A stretch of 64,000 nt of DNA, taken from assembly GCA_964035575.1 (NCBI GenBank), contig OZ037847.1:124001-188000 (forward strand). The letters are read 5' to 3'. This DNA comes from Rhynchopus sp. YZ270_cl-10. Taxonomy: Eukaryota; Euglenozoa; Diplonemea; Diplonemida; Diplonemidae. The notes beneath the pieces are model-generated. The model made no database searches, was not told where the DNA came from, and was given only the letters and a program-made list of their open reading frames with translations. Shown one piece after another: positions 25,788 to 36,757 of the stretch. Made by a program: the position numbers and the translations under genes. Position 1 is the first letter of the stretch. Every line of letters starts with the position of its first letter.

Positions 25788-28700
25788 TCAGCTGTCCTGA
25801 GAGGTGGGCTCGACGGTCATGCGTGGAGAAGAGCCGTGTTCCTCAAGGTAGTTGCACACAGCAGTAGGTGTGAGTGCGTGGCCGTTCGCAAGCTTGCTCC
25901 GGATGAGATTGAAGTTGGCGGAGGTGAACGCCTCGCGGTAGTGCTTGCTCCACATCCAGTCGTCGTCGGCCTCCCCTTCTCCGTCCCTGTCAAACGCCAT
26001 CTCGTACACAGTCAACGTCGTGCCCACCAGATCCGCTCCCGCACCAGACACATGCAACCTGCTCACAGGACGTGTCGCACCCTTCAGGAACGAATCCGTC
26101 AGAACGCTCAACTTCTGCCCATACGACGCAATGCACGCAAAGCAGTGAAAGTGCAGAGCCTCCTGCACCAGCGCCTCCGCCACGTTGATGGGCGTCCCAA
26201 CGACAGTGATAAACTTTTGGTTCCCAGTCCCGACATTCCCCGTGTCGACACTCCCCGAGCACAGCCCCATGGCTGCTGAGTACGGCTGGTGCGAGAAGTA
26301 CGTTTCGCACAGTGCAACGAAGCGCGACGAGAGCAGCATATGCGAAGCGACCGTCTGTGCGGGGACGGTGTTCCACCCGACCATGAGGCTGCAGTTCTGT
26401 GCTGCGATGACGTGCCCCTTTGTGCGCTCGAGGTGCAGCAGCACTGTTGAGAATGCAGCAGGGAGCGCGTCTTGGAGGCGGCTGCCACCAAGGACGAAGT
26501 TCATGCGCAGGTTGCACACAGTGGCGCTCTGCATCGTCTCGAAGCCGACGGGGAAGTACTTCGCGACCTCTGTGCGGCCGTGGCCGTGGGCCTTCTGCGA
26601 GGACAGCCTCGACGACCTGCCCGAGGCTGACATGCGTTCGCTCTGCTCTCCACCCTGCTTGCGATAGTGCTGCCGTGTCCCACGCTCGCGCAGGTAGAGG
26701 AGGATGTCCTCACGTCTCGCGGACAGCTTCGCAGGCAGCAGCAGAGTCAACTCCTGCAGGTCTTTGAAGCCCTTCAGACGCACCTTGTGCAGGTCCATAG
26801 AAAACAGACCACCAAAGGAGTCCAAGTTGTCCTTCATCACGTCAAAGGACTCACGCGTAACGCATACCGATCCTCCGGCACCAGCAGCCTCGAGCCGTGC
26901 AGCCTTGTTCACTGTAGACCCAAAGTAGTCCACACGTCCAGTCAAATCGTTCTCTTCAGTGTTGACAGGTCCTGTGTTCACACCGACACGAACGCGCACG
27001 CCCTTCCAATGTGTGCCCACAAGCTTGCTCTGCGGATGGGTGTGCAGTGACTCGGGCCACTTCTCAGACGTCTGTAGCGCTTCCTGCATGCCGAGTGCAA
27101 ACTTGATGCCCTCAGCCTCGGTGTCGAATGCCACCATGAACGCGTCGCCTATAGTCTTCACTTCGTAGCCGTTGTATTTTGTGATCTGCTCTCTGATAAG
27201 TGCGTTGTGCAGGTACAAGGCTGCGTGCATCGAGTCTTCCAAAGACTCCCAAAGCTCCGTAGACGACTGGATGTCTGTGAACACAATCGTCGCGACCTGT
27301 GTGTCCAGGCCGGGTGCGAACCTGTCTGGTGGCAGGGCCGTCACCTCATCGATATCTTCATCGTACTTCACAAGCAGCGTGCGCGGCAGGTACCTGCGGT
27401 ACTCAATCAGGTTGTCGATGATCTGCACAAACGACTGAATGATGTCCGACGGATCCTCAATCCCACGGATGTCGTCCAACTCCTCCAGCTGCATGCGTGC
27501 AATGCTCTCCGCACAGCGCATGGCAACAGCCTTCTCGGAGTGCAGGGATGAGATCTTCGACCGATCACGCATAACACGGTACCCCACAAGTGGCGCACCA
27601 AACAGCAGCAGAGCAGCAACACTGCAGAGCACAATAATGAGCACAGTTGAGTCATCCCCGTTCTCCTCAAAAGGACAGCCTCCATTGCCGACACCCGTGT
27701 TTGTCCTCCCTTCAGGGCAGAGCGTGCAACTTGACGACTCACGATCAGAGAAGGTTCCCGTGCCGCACGCAATGCACTCTGATGCACCTTCAGCACTGTA
27801 CGTGCCGGGCGGGCACACTCCGCAAGTCTGCACACCCACAGCCACATCCTCAACATGAGAAAACGTGCCGGCTGTGCAGTTGCTGCAGATGAAAGTGTAC
27901 TTCGGTGGAGACTGCAAAACGTCCGCCACATGTGTAGTCCCGTTCCCACACACCTCCCCAACTGCAAGCATGTCTCCTGTGTTGCTCACACCGTCAATCA
28001 GGTAGTCCATCTTCACAGCAAGGTAGAAGTCCCCCAAACAGTCGCCAACATTCTCCTGCACCCGCACACCGTCCTTCCACACAGGGTGGCAGAAAGGGTC
28101 AAAGCCACCCTTCATCTTCGTTGCTGTCTCGTGAAAGAGTTGCTTCGTTGCATTCCCAACTTTGAACGAAGGGTCATAATTCACGGACACGCCGCTCGGG
28201 TACCCATACCACAGGGAATGGCTTCCGCTCCTGAACGTACCTGAGTACGACCTGTTCATCAGTTCAGTGTAGATGGGTTCCCAGTTGAAGTTTGTCGATG
28301 TGAGCACGCTCTCTCCAATAAACTTGCGTCCGTCAGCGTTCGCTGCAACGCTGTAGATGCCTGACTCCTTTGCGTACAGTGCACCCTCCTGTGTGTCGGT
28401 GTGGTAAGAAATCACATCACATCCCATTGCATGCAAACGACGTGCAGCCTCACGCTCCTTCACGGGATCGTAGAAGGTGTCAATCCAGATCACCACCACG
28501 TCAACTTTGTGTTCAATGTATGTGGAGTTCATGATGGCACCTGCCCCGACCTGTGCACCAAGGTAGTAAGCGTTGGCAGAACGGTACACTTCAGGTATCT
28601 TGATCGATCCAATATAACCAATCCGTTTTGTCTTGCTCTTCCCACCTGCGGCAACACCAGACACGTAACGTGAGTGATAAACACGTCCGTGTGCTGTGAC

Positions 28701-29087
28701 AAAGTTTGGCTCCCCAGAGTAGTAGCCAGAGATGTGCACAAAGTCTGTGTTTGGGTTTTCTTTCGCAGCTTGGAATGTCTGCTCGTGGTACTCAAAAGAC
28801 GTTGTGAAGATGATATCAAAAGTGCTGGACAAGGTCCCCATCATGCTCACTGATGTGTTCCCTGGCACCTGCTCAAAGATCTCTGTCTCCAGCACATCGC
28901 CCTGTGCTTCAACGTGTTTTGCGAGTGCATCCTGTGCACGGATCCTTCCTTCGTTGTGTGTGTACCCCCAGCCAAAGTCAGAAATAACACCGTTGAAAAT
29001 GTACGCCGCACGGAACACACGCGCTTCCACTGCACACAGTAACGCAACAAATATAAGTGCCCGATACATATATCCCATTGATCCCAT
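25788..29087 (-). CDS. R1: receptor nucleotidyl cyclase with BMP-type ectodomain, active plus degenerate cyclase domains
   Basis: Intronless, 1,099 residues from the ATG at 29087. That start gives a signal peptide ending ...VALLCAVEA; the frame stays open upstream without a better start. Residues about 24-380 match the BMP/PnrA/Med family of bacterial periplasmic-type ligand-binding proteins. A GCC2/GCC3-like Cys-rich stalk follows (about 405-470, CPPGTYS...C repeats), then a membrane helix at about 480-504. The class III cyclase domain (about 595-745) has both metal aspartates (FTDIQSS, about 603; KTIGD, about 646), the purine-selecting Lys of YEVKT, and Asp, Asn and Arg of DYFGSTVNKAAR. These support adenylate cyclase activity as a dimer. 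A second domain (about 830-1040; GLCSGS, TVVGTPINVAEAL) has the fold signature but lacks the metal and transition-state residues. Ligand unknown; bacterial relatives include purine-nucleoside binders. A CACACAG site ends at 29108, 20 nt before the ATG. Confidence 0.95.
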   Translation of the reverse strand: MGSMGYMYRALIFVALLCAVEARVFRAAYIFNGVISDFGWGYTHNEGRIRAQDALAKHVEAQGDVLETEIFEQVPGNTSVSMMGTLSSTFDIIFTTSFEYHEQTFQAAKENPNTDFVHISGYYSGEPNFVTAHGRVYHSRYVSGVAAGGKSKTKRIGYIGSIKIPEVYRSANAYYLGAQVGAGAIMNSTYIEHKVDVVVIWIDTFYDPVKEREAARRLHAMGCDVISYHTDTQEGALYAKESGIYSVAANADGRKFIGESVLTSTNFNWEPIYTELMNRSYSGTFRSGSHSLWYGYPSGVSVNYDPSFKVGNATKQLFHETATKMKGGFDPFCHPVWKDGVRVQENVGDCLGDFYLAVKMDYLIDGVSNTGDMLAVGEVCGNGTTHVADVLQSPPKYTFICSNCTAGTFSHVEDVAVGVQTCGVCPPGTYSAEGASECIACGTGTFSDRESSSCTLCPEGRTNTGVGNGGCPFEENGDDSTVLIIVLCSVAALLLFGAPLVGYRVMRDRSKISSLHSEKAVAMRCAESIARMQLEELDDIRGIEDPSDIIQSFVQIIDNLIEYRRYLPRTLLVKYDEDIDEVTALPPDRFAPGLDTQVATIVFTDIQSSTELWESLEDSMHAALYLHNALIREQITKYNGYEVKTIGDAFMVAFDTEAEGIKFALGMQEALQTSEKWPESLHTHPQSKLVGTHWKGVRVRVGVNTGPVNTEENDLTGRVDYFGSTVNKAARLEAAGAGGSVCVTRESFDVMKDNLDSFGGLFSMDLHKVRLKGFKDLQELTLLLPAKLSARREDILLYLRERGTRQHYRKQGGEQSERMSASGRSSRLSSQKAHGHGRTEVAKYFPVGFETMQSATVCNLRMNFVLGGSRLQDALPAAFSTVLLHLERTKGHVIAAQNCSLMVGWNTVPAQTVASHMLLSSRFVALCETYFSHQPYSAAMGLCSGSVDTGNVGTGNQKFITVVGTPINVAEALVQEALHFHCFACIASYGQKLSVLTDSFLKGATRPVSRLHVSGAGADLVGTTLTVYEMAFDRDGEGEADDDWMWSKHYREAFTSANFNLIRSKLANGHALTPTAVCNYLEEHGSSPRMTVEPTSQDS

Positions 29088-29632
29088 GCGACCAACCGTG
29101 AGGCAGTCTGTGTGTGGTGGTGGGAACGTGGTATTTGCGCGACTGTAAATGAAAAAAGTGGTCGTTTTCTTTTTATTAAATAATGGTTGTGCAGATTCCG
29201 TACTGAACAACAACGTGCCGAGCCCGTCTTTTGCAACGTGGAAACATTGTGCAGGATGTGCAGGCACATTCGCAAGAGTACTGAACGTAACATAGTGCCC
29301 TCCCGTCCTCGTCCTGAGGTGTGGATACTTAAACACTTGCTGCACACTACGGTAGTAGTGTGGCATAGTGTGGCGAAACATGTGGGTTCATGTACTTCCT
29401 GTTCAAAAGAGAAAAAGAACACTTTAAAGGTGAATGCACCTCACGAGTACACATCTTTAGTTTGGGTTTAGTTTGAAATCACGAGAGATGTGTACCATGA
29501 ACGCTCACGGATAAATAAAGAAAATGACCTTGTTCTCGAGAGAACGAAAGAAAATGACACCATGTATCCGCTTTTTGTTCGTTTTCCGGAAAAAAATGGG
29601 GCTACAAATGCAGAGGACTGTGCATCCTCATG
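29088..29632. other. spacer between R2 and R1
   Basis: About 545 nt. It holds an acceptor-like CACACAG site close to the R1 start and a variant stem-loop near 29425-29459 (GGTGAATGCACCTCACGAG). No other gene or motif is recognisable. Confidence 0.6.
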
Positions 29633-32600
29633 TTAATATACTGTAGGGACAATGACCTTCCGCGCACCTCCCCCGTGGGAACGTAAGTATTCGCACACGG
29701 CTGACGCGGTCACATCCAGATTCCCTTGCTGGCGTATGGCTCTGTGATCTGAATTCATGAAAGACTCGACGTACTCGCTGCCCCACAGCCACTCGTCTTC
29801 ATCGTTTTGGTTGAACATCAGCTCATACACTGTGACATACAAAGTGGACAAGCCAGAGATGTGCAGCCTGCTGATGGGGCGCACAGAGCCCCCCACAATG
29901 GTCTGAACGCTCAACTTCTGCCCATACGACGCAATGCACGCAAAGCAGTGAAAGTGCAGAGCCTCCTGCACCAGCGCCTCCGCCACGTTGATGGGCGTCC
30001 CAACGACAGTGATAAACTTTTGGTTCCCAGTCCCGACATTCCCCGTGTCGACACTCCCCGAGCACAGCCCCAACGTAGCTGAGTATTGCTGTACAGTAAA
30101 GTGCACTTGGCACAACTGGGTGAAGTGTGCAGCCAGCTCAACGTGTGCACCTGTCTGTGCGGGGACGGTGTTCCACCCCACAATGAGACTGCTGTTGTGG
30201 GCAGCAATGACGTGCCCCTTTGTGCGCTCGAGGTGCAGCAACACTGTTGAGAATGCAGAGGGAAGCACCTCCCGCGACTTGACCTCAATAGCGGTGAAGT
30301 CGAAGCGCACGTTGCACACTGTGGCGTTTTGAATGGTGTCGAAGACGACATGCACAGTGCGAAGCAAATCACTGTTCTCCAGGCTGCCTGCGTCCTTCTT
30401 CTTCATGTTCCGATTCCGCAGCAGACAATCACATCGCCCGGCCAGCCGAATTGGGACAAGAAGTGCTAATACCAGGCGCTCCTTGAAACCCTTCATTTTG
30501 CAGTCTTTCAACTCGACGGACGTAAATGTGCTACAGAGTTCAGGATTTTGCTGCAAACGTTCAAGAGTCGTATCACACACGCACACAGACCCTCCAACAC
30601 CAGCAGCCTCGAGCCGTGCAGCCTTGTTCACTGTAGACCCAAAGTAGTCGTAACGTCCAGTCAAATCGTTCCTCTCAGTGTTGACAGGTCCTGTGTTCAC
30701 ACCGACACGAACGCGAAGGCCCTTCCAATTCAGTTCCATTCTTGACTCGACGTGTCCGTGAAGCACATCTGGCCACTCGTTACTGCGGAAGAGGGCCGAC
30801 TGTAAATCGAGTGCAAACTTGATGCCCTCAACCTCGGTGTCAAATGCCACCATGAACGCGTCGCCTATAGTCTTCACTTCGTAGCCGTTGTTGACACTGA
30901 TCTGCTCTCTGACTATACGGTTGTGCAGGTACAAGGCTGTGTGCATGTCGTTGTCCAAAGACTCCCAAAGCTCCGTCGACGACTGGATGTCTGTGAACAC
31001 AATCGTAGCGGTTTGTGTCTCCAGGCCGGGTGCGAACCTGTGGGGCGGTATGCACTTCATACTATCGCTGTGTCGTGCAAGTAATGTGTTAGGTAGGAAC
31101 CTGCGGTACTCAATCAGGTTGTCGATGATCTGCACAAACGACTGAATGATGTCCGACGGCTGCTCAATCCCACGGATGTCGTCCAACTCCTCCAGCTTCA
31201 TGCGTGCAATGCTCTCCGCACAGCGCATGGCAACAGCCTTCTCGGAGTGCAGGGATGAGATCTTCGACCGATCACGCATAACACGGTACCCCACAAGTGG
31301 CGCACCAAACAGCAGCAGAGCAGCAACACTGCAGAGCACAATAATCAGCGCAATATGTGGGCCCTGGACGTTGTCTGCAAAAGGACAGCCTCCATTGCCG
31401 ACACCTGTGTTTGTCCTCCCTTCAGGGCAGAGCGTGCAGCTTGACGACTCACTAAGAGAGAAGGTTTTCCTGCCGCACGCAATGCACTCTGATGCACCTT
31501 CAGCACTGTACGTGCCGGGCGGGCACACTCCACAAGTCTGCACACCCACAGCCACATCCTCAACATGAGAAAACGTGCCGGCTGTGCAGTTGCTGCAGAT
31601 GAAAGTGTACTTCGGTGGAGACTGCAAAACGTCCGCCACATATGTAGTCCCGTTCCCACACACCTCCCCAACTGCAAGCATGTCTCCTGTGTTGCTCACA
31701 CCGTCAATCAGGTAGTCCATCTTCACAGCAAGGTAGAAGTCCCCCAAACAGTCGCCAACATTCTCCTGCACCCGCACACCGTCCTTCCACACAGGGTGGC
31801 AGAAAGGGTCAAAGCCACCCTTCATCTTCGTCGCTGTCTCGTGAAAGAGTTGCTTCGTTGCATTCCCAACTTTGAACGAAAGCTCGTTGTTCATCGGAAC
31901 ACCACTCGGGTACCCATACAACAACTTGTGGTTCCCAGTCTTGAACGTGCCTGAGTACGACCTGTTCATCAGTTCAGTGTAGACGGGTTCCCAGTTGAAG
32001 TTTGTTGATGTGAGCACGCTCTCTCCGATAAACTTGCGTCCGTCAGCGTTCGCTGCAACGCTGTAGATGCCTGACTCCTTTGCGTACAGTGCACCCTCCT
32101 GTGTGTCGGTGTGGTAGGCAATCACATCACATCCCATTGCATGCAAACGACGTGCAGCCTCACGCTCCTTCACGGGATCATAAAACGTACCAATCCAGAT
32201 CACCACCACGTCAACTTTGTGCTCAACGTATGTGGAGTTCATGATGGCACCTGCCCCGAACTGTGCACCAAGGTAGTAAGCGTTGGCAGAACGGTACACT
32301 TCAGGTATCTTGATTGATCCAATATAGCCAATCCGCTTTGTCTTGCTCTTCCCACCTGCGGCAACACCAGACACGTAACGTGAGTGATAGACACGTCCAA
32401 AGGCTGTGACAAAGTTTGGCTCCCCAGAGTAGTAGCCAGAGATGTGCACAAAGTCTGTGTTTGGGTTTTCTTTCGCAGCTTGGAATGTCTGCTCGTGGTA
32501 ATCAAAAGACGTTGTGAAGATGATATCGAAAGTACTGGACAAGGTCCCCATCATGCTCACTGATGTGTTCCCTGGCACCTGCTCAAAGATCTCTGTCTCC

Positions 32601-32794
32601 AGCACATCACCCTGTGCTTCAACGTGTTTTGTGAGTGCATCCTGTGCACGGATCCTTCCTTCGTTGTGTGTGTACCCCCAGCCAAAGTCAGAGAGAACAC
32701 CTTTGAAAATGCACGCCGCACGGAACACACGCGCTTCCACTGCACACAGTAACGCAAACAAGAGTATCTGTAATAGGAGTGACCTCGGACACAT
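29633..32794 (-). CDS. R2: receptor nucleotidyl cyclase, active plus degenerate cyclase domains
   Basis: Intronless, 1,053 residues. The ATG at 32794 gives the signal peptide MCPRSLLLQILLFALLCAVEA. Same architecture as R1: BMP-type ectodomain, Cys-rich stalk, membrane helix near 482-505, catalytic cyclase domain near 590-735, and a degenerate cyclase-like domain after about 800. The catalytic domain keeps FTDIQSS, YEVKTIGD and DYFGSTVNKAARLE, so it should be enzymatically competent. Long stretches of ectodomain and most of the second cyclase-like domain are nearly identical to R1 at DNA level, while the linker between the two cyclase domains differs. This suggests recent duplication followed by partial gene conversion. 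A CCCAG site lies 3 nt before the ATG. Confidence 0.95.
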   Translation of the reverse strand: MCPRSLLLQILLFALLCAVEARVFRAACIFKGVLSDFGWGYTHNEGRIRAQDALTKHVEAQGDVLETEIFEQVPGNTSVSMMGTLSSTFDIIFTTSFDYHEQTFQAAKENPNTDFVHISGYYSGEPNFVTAFGRVYHSRYVSGVAAGGKSKTKRIGYIGSIKIPEVYRSANAYYLGAQFGAGAIMNSTYVEHKVDVVVIWIGTFYDPVKEREAARRLHAMGCDVIAYHTDTQEGALYAKESGIYSVAANADGRKFIGESVLTSTNFNWEPVYTELMNRSYSGTFKTGNHKLLYGYPSGVPMNNELSFKVGNATKQLFHETATKMKGGFDPFCHPVWKDGVRVQENVGDCLGDFYLAVKMDYLIDGVSNTGDMLAVGEVCGNGTTYVADVLQSPPKYTFICSNCTAGTFSHVEDVAVGVQTCGVCPPGTYSAEGASECIACGRKTFSLSESSSCTLCPEGRTNTGVGNGGCPFADNVQGPHIALIIVLCSVAALLLFGAPLVGYRVMRDRSKISSLHSEKAVAMRCAESIARMKLEELDDIRGIEQPSDIIQSFVQIIDNLIEYRRFLPNTLLARHSDSMKCIPPHRFAPGLETQTATIVFTDIQSSTELWESLDNDMHTALYLHNRIVREQISVNNGYEVKTIGDAFMVAFDTEVEGIKFALDLQSALFRSNEWPDVLHGHVESRMELNWKGLRVRVGVNTGPVNTERNDLTGRYDYFGSTVNKAARLEAAGVGGSVCVCDTTLERLQQNPELCSTFTSVELKDCKMKGFKERLVLALLVPIRLAGRCDCLLRNRNMKKKDAGSLENSDLLRTVHVVFDTIQNATVCNVRFDFTAIEVKSREVLPSAFSTVLLHLERTKGHVIAAHNSSLIVGWNTVPAQTGAHVELAAHFTQLCQVHFTVQQYSATLGLCSGSVDTGNVGTGNQKFITVVGTPINVAEALVQEALHFHCFACIASYGQKLSVQTIVGGSVRPISRLHISGLSTLYVTVYELMFNQNDEDEWLWGSEYVESFMNSDHRAIRQQGNLDVTASAVCEYLRSHGGGARKVIVPTVY

Positions 32795-33049
32795 GGGCTG
32801 GGAGGTCTACTCCTGTGGGGTGTGGTTGTAGGTGGGTGGTGGGGATGCCGCGCATCGCTTGAAGTTGCAAATAATACCACCGTTAGTGTTTCGCTATGTG
32901 AAAAATTGACAACATGTATAATCCTCGTACACTACGAATAATGTTGGAACAGTGTAAAACAGACCGGAAGTGGAAAGGACCAGGGTGTAAGAGGGCCCTG
33001 TCTCTGTACACTGGAAAGTGCAAGAGCAAAAAATAAAACAAAGGTTAAT

Positions 33050-35671
33050 TTATAAAATGGAAATGTTGTCAGCTTTGACTTCTTTAGCCGTAACCATGGC
33101 TTCTATCTGCTCCCACAGCGCTCGGTTCTTCTCTGTGCGTTCAACGATAGTTAGCAAATGCGAAGCTTGGTCCCAGTTTCCGTGCTGGACACAAACAAAG
33201 ACGTCGTTGAGCTTGGAGGTCTTCATTTCTTCCTGTTCGTACATCCATTCACTGACTTCGACGTCACGTTCTTTGGCGAGACGTGTGATGAGGACGGGTG
33301 TGCTGGAGCGCTGTGGCGACTTGTCACTGACAACAAATGCAAAGTGGTAGCAGTCGAAGGCACTGCTGCACTGTTCGAAGATGCTGTTGTCTGTCACAAG
33401 GCCTGCCTTCTTCCACTTCGCGAAACGCTCGAGTGCGTGGACCCAGGAGACCACAGGGCCTACTGTTGAGTAGCGCTGCATCGAGTCTGACCCGAGCAGA
33501 CCTGCCATCACGGCGCCAGACGCAATGCCTCCAGACATCTGCAGGTCGAGGTCCATCTTCGCGAGCCTGTGCAGGTTGATGCCACAGCGCGCTGCTGACT
33601 CGCGGTAGTTGTTGTTGGGGCGCGCGCCGTTGAAGGTGATCACAATTCTGTCGCCCGAGAAGGTCTCGGGCACACCGGCCTTTGCCTGCGCTACGTCGCT
33701 GCAGAGCTGGACGTACTTCTTGTGCCTGTCGAGGATGTCTGCCTCACGCCCGACGAACACCACTCTGTGGAAGTTTACAATGTTGGCCATGAGGAAGGCC
33801 ATGTTCTTCTTCGCAATGCGTGGTGCCAGTGCAAGGTTCCTATGTGGCGGCCGGCCGTCTGAAGTCTCCCCAGTGCGCTGCGAGCCGCTCGTGACAGAGG
33901 TGTTGTCCCACGCAGTGTCATTGTCCTTGTCGTCCTCCTCCGCATCATCAGCCCCATACTTCTCAAGTATGGTGCGCGGCAGGTACCTGCGGTACTCAAT
34001 CAGGTTGTCCACAATCTGCACAAACGACTGAATGATGTCCGACGGGTTCTCGATAGTACGGATATCTTCCAACTCCTCTAACCGCATAAAAGCAATGCTC
34101 TCTGCACAACGCATGGCAACAGCCTTCTCGGAAAAGAGCTTTGAGATCCGCATCTGGTCACGCACAACACGTATCCCAATCAATGGCCCGCCAATCAGCA
34201 GCAAGACACCCACAATTGCGACAATCACGAAGACAGCCGTTAAGTCCGTGTCCGTTTCAGACGAGAAGGGGCAGTTTGTGTTGCCAAGACCTGAGTTTGA
34301 AGTGCCGTCGGGGCAAGGTGTGCACGAGGTGGTGGAGGCATCAGCATACGTCCCTTCGGGGCAGGGGTCACACCAAGACGCAGAATCCTCGCTGTGCGTG
34401 CCTGGGGGACAAGGAAGGCACTCCTCCGACCCCTCAGCTAGGTTGCTCACGAGTGAGTACGTCCCTGCAGTGCAGTTCTGACAGTCAATGATGTACTGTG
34501 GTGGAGAGTGGCTGATCTTCAGGGTGTACCGCGTGCCGTTCCCACACTGCGCACCGTGCAGAGTCAGGGAGCCGATGTCGTACATCCCGTCCACAAGGAA
34601 CTGCATCTTCACAGCGAGGTAGAAATCACTCGTACAGCCTCCAGGTCCATCACGTGGCACAAGTGCTCCCCTGTTCCACACAGGGTAGCAGAAAGGGTCA
34701 AAGCCACCCTTCATCTCCGCAACTGTTGAATCGAAAAGCTTACGTGTTGTTGGGCCCACTTCAAACGAAGGATCGTGGTTGACCGACACACCAGCAGGGT
34801 ACCCATACCACAGGTTGTGGCTCCCAGTCTTGAACGTACCTGAGTACGACCTGTTCATCAGTTCTGTGTAGATGGGTCCCCAGTTGAAACTCGAAGAAGT
34901 AAGCACAGTCTCCCCAATGATCTTCCGCCCGTCCGTGTTGGAGGCAACACTGTGGATCCCGTTTGCCTTTGCGTACAGTGCACCTTCCTGTGTGTCGGTG
35001 TGGTAGGCAATCACATCACATCCCATTGCATGCAAACGACGTGCAGCCTCACGCTCCTTCACGGGATCGTAGAAGGTGTCAATCCAGATCACCACCACGT
35101 CAACTTTGTGTTCAATGTATGTGGAGTTCATGATGGCACCTGCCCCTTTCTGCACACCAAGGTAGAAGGCGTTGGCAGAACGGTACACTTCCGCAATCTT
35201 TAGGGAGGCAATGTAGCCGACACGCTTTGTTGTGCTAGTACCCCCTGCAACCACACCAGACACGTAACGTGAGTGATAGACACGTCCAAAGGCTGTGATG
35301 AAGTTATCCGGTCCAGAGTAGTAGCCAGAGATGTGCACAAAATCGACGTGTGGGTGCAGTTTCGCAAGAGCAAAGGCCTCCTCGTGATAGATGAAGGAGC
35401 ACGCCACGATCAGGTCGATGCCCTGTTCGCTCAGAGCCAGCATGCGTGTCTTTGCTTCTGCAGGGCTCAGTGCTTCGTAGATCTCACCCTTTACTGTGTC
35501 GCCACGGGACTCGAGGTACCGTGTTATCACATCCTGCGCACGGATCCTTCCTTCGTTGTGTGTGTACGACCATCCTAGGTCAGAGATGTCACCGTTGTAG
35601 AAGAAGGCAGCCCTGAAGACACGAGCCTCTGCAAGCACCATGGCCAAGCAGACAAGCAGGAGACGGGTCAT
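33050..35671 (-). CDS. R3: receptor with BMP-type ectodomain and a degenerate cyclase domain only
   Basis: Intronless, 873 residues; the ATG at 35671 gives MTRLLLVCLAMVLAEA as signal peptide. BMP-type ectodomain and Cys-rich stalk as in R1, membrane helix near 477-500 (VIVAIVGVLLLIGG), then an acidic Ser-rich linker replaces the active cyclase domain. One cyclase-like domain follows (about 625-795). By position, FTDI has become MANI (metal Asp to Asn), the purine Lys is Thr (PETFSGDR), and the Asp, Asn and Arg of DYFGSTVNKAAR are replaced (STVGPVVSWVHAL). Only the second metal Asp (SGDR) remains, so it is very likely catalytically dead. It resembles the second domain of R1/R2 more than the first. 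The tail after 800 is charged and helical. A run of CCCCT directly precedes the ATG. Confidence 0.94.
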   Translation of the reverse strand: MTRLLLVCLAMVLAEARVFRAAFFYNGDISDLGWSYTHNEGRIRAQDVITRYLESRGDTVKGEIYEALSPAEAKTRMLALSEQGIDLIVACSFIYHEEAFALAKLHPHVDFVHISGYYSGPDNFITAFGRVYHSRYVSGVVAGGTSTTKRVGYIASLKIAEVYRSANAFYLGVQKGAGAIMNSTYIEHKVDVVVIWIDTFYDPVKEREAARRLHAMGCDVIAYHTDTQEGALYAKANGIHSVASNTDGRKIIGETVLTSSSFNWGPIYTELMNRSYSGTFKTGSHNLWYGYPAGVSVNHDPSFEVGPTTRKLFDSTVAEMKGGFDPFCYPVWNRGALVPRDGPGGCTSDFYLAVKMQFLVDGMYDIGSLTLHGAQCGNGTRYTLKISHSPPQYIIDCQNCTAGTYSLVSNLAEGSEECLPCPPGTHSEDSASWCDPCPEGTYADASTTSCTPCPDGTSNSGLGNTNCPFSSETDTDLTAVFVIVAIVGVLLLIGGPLIGIRVVRDQMRISKLFSEKAVAMRCAESIAFMRLEELEDIRTIENPSDIIQSFVQIVDNLIEYRRYLPRTILEKYGADDAEEDDKDNDTAWDNTSVTSGSQRTGETSDGRPPHRNLALAPRIAKKNMAFLMANIVNFHRVVFVGREADILDRHKKYVQLCSDVAQAKAGVPETFSGDRIVITFNGARPNNNYRESAARCGINLHRLAKMDLDLQMSGGIASGAVMAGLLGSDSMQRYSTVGPVVSWVHALERFAKWKKAGLVTDNSIFEQCSSAFDCYHFAFVVSDKSPQRSSTPVLITRLAKERDVEVSEWMYEQEEMKTSKLNDVFVCVQHGNWDQASHLLTIVERTEKNRALWEQIEAMVTAKEVKADNISIL

Positions 35672-36757
35672 TGTTGGGGAGGGGAGGGGAGGGGATGAGG
35701 CGGAGCAAGACAGAAGCAGATGCGCAGCACCTCGTCAAACTAGGCAAGGCGCTACGTCGCTGCAGAACATAGGAGTGTGGCTAATAAGACAAAACACTTC
35801 ACAACAACACAACAAAGAGATTAGTGGATAGTCCTGTGTATGATGTGTATGAGGACAGAGGGGTGTTGTGCATAAAACGCCAGCCCGCTTTTTTTTCTTA
35901 ACACTTGGAAAAGTTTCGTTCTTGACTCAGTCTAGGCAAGGTTGATGTGCGTTGTGCACACAGCAGAAAGGCCCTTATACGTCGTTAGTCTGCCTTTGCT
36001 GTGGATAAGCAAAGTGACAGCCGACGTTCCTATGGGTGGAATCCTTAACCACCTTCTTACTTTAAAGACAATGTCGATGGAAATCGAGAAACAGAGGGTG
36101 AGCAGGAAAAACTCTGTTCCTGTGCAATCCTTACCCTATATTGCAGGATATCCTTTGAAAGATGAACTCGCATAACGTAAACAGACTCAAAATAAAGAAA
36201 CAAAGCACAAAGAAGGAGTCAGATGCATATGCCTTGCGTGCATACACGTCTTAAAGAGAAGTAAAGTTTATGAGATGAACCTAAGCCTCTCGTGCTTAGT
36301 CACCTGAGAATGAGGAAGAATGGTGAATGTAGGTGAATGTACCTCAAAGGTGGGCACACCCATCTTTACCACTTTTGTGAGGGGAACGTATTGCGTTTGA
36401 AATTGGGGGGTGTCTCTTGATCGTTGATCGTAGAGACGGTTGTTGGGGGTGCCGTCCCACTTCTTGCTTATCCAGATGAGAGATGAAGGTCCTTGTGTCT
36501 TGAGCATGTGCTCAGTGTGGACTCGTGAACGTAGGCCTCCGGTTGCAAACAGATTAACACAAGAGTTGGAGATGGGGGGAGTGGGAGGGAACACTTACAT
36601 ATTGCACAGTTCGTTAAAAAAAAAAGACCCCCCCAAAGAAAAATCGGTAACCTCTGGTACTTTTGGGAAAAAAATAAACATAAAAAAATCCGAGTAGAAA
36701 TTTCTGGAAATATCTAAAACGAACATCCCAAAAAAATAGACGCGGTTACCTTTCAGG
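35672..36757. other. spacer upstream of R3
   Basis: Contains one of the clearest stem-loop family members (36271-36305) and a variant near 36330-36372. No gene is supported. The segment 36751-36757 (TTTCAGG) is the left copy of the target-site duplication of the neighbouring 3-kb element. Confidence 0.65.
36271..36305 (-). other. dispersed stem-loop (family A, type example)
   Basis: + strand: GAGATGAAC, then CTAAGC-CTCTCGT-GCTTAG, then TCACC. The 6-bp stem is perfect and the loop carries the family CTCTCGT motif. On the gene strand it continues TTCATCTCATAAACTTTAC and then a pyrimidine stretch ending in AAG. Confidence 0.7.

Noticed and set aside
29088-29381. 98-residue N-terminal extension of R1
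   Set aside because: No signal-peptide or family similarity; the ATG at 29087 gives a signal peptide like those of the other receptors and follows an acceptor-like site.
36271-36305. Stem-loops as tRNA genes or rho-independent terminators
   Set aside because: Too short and lacking A/B boxes for tRNA; the organism is eukaryotic, so bacterial terminators are not expected.
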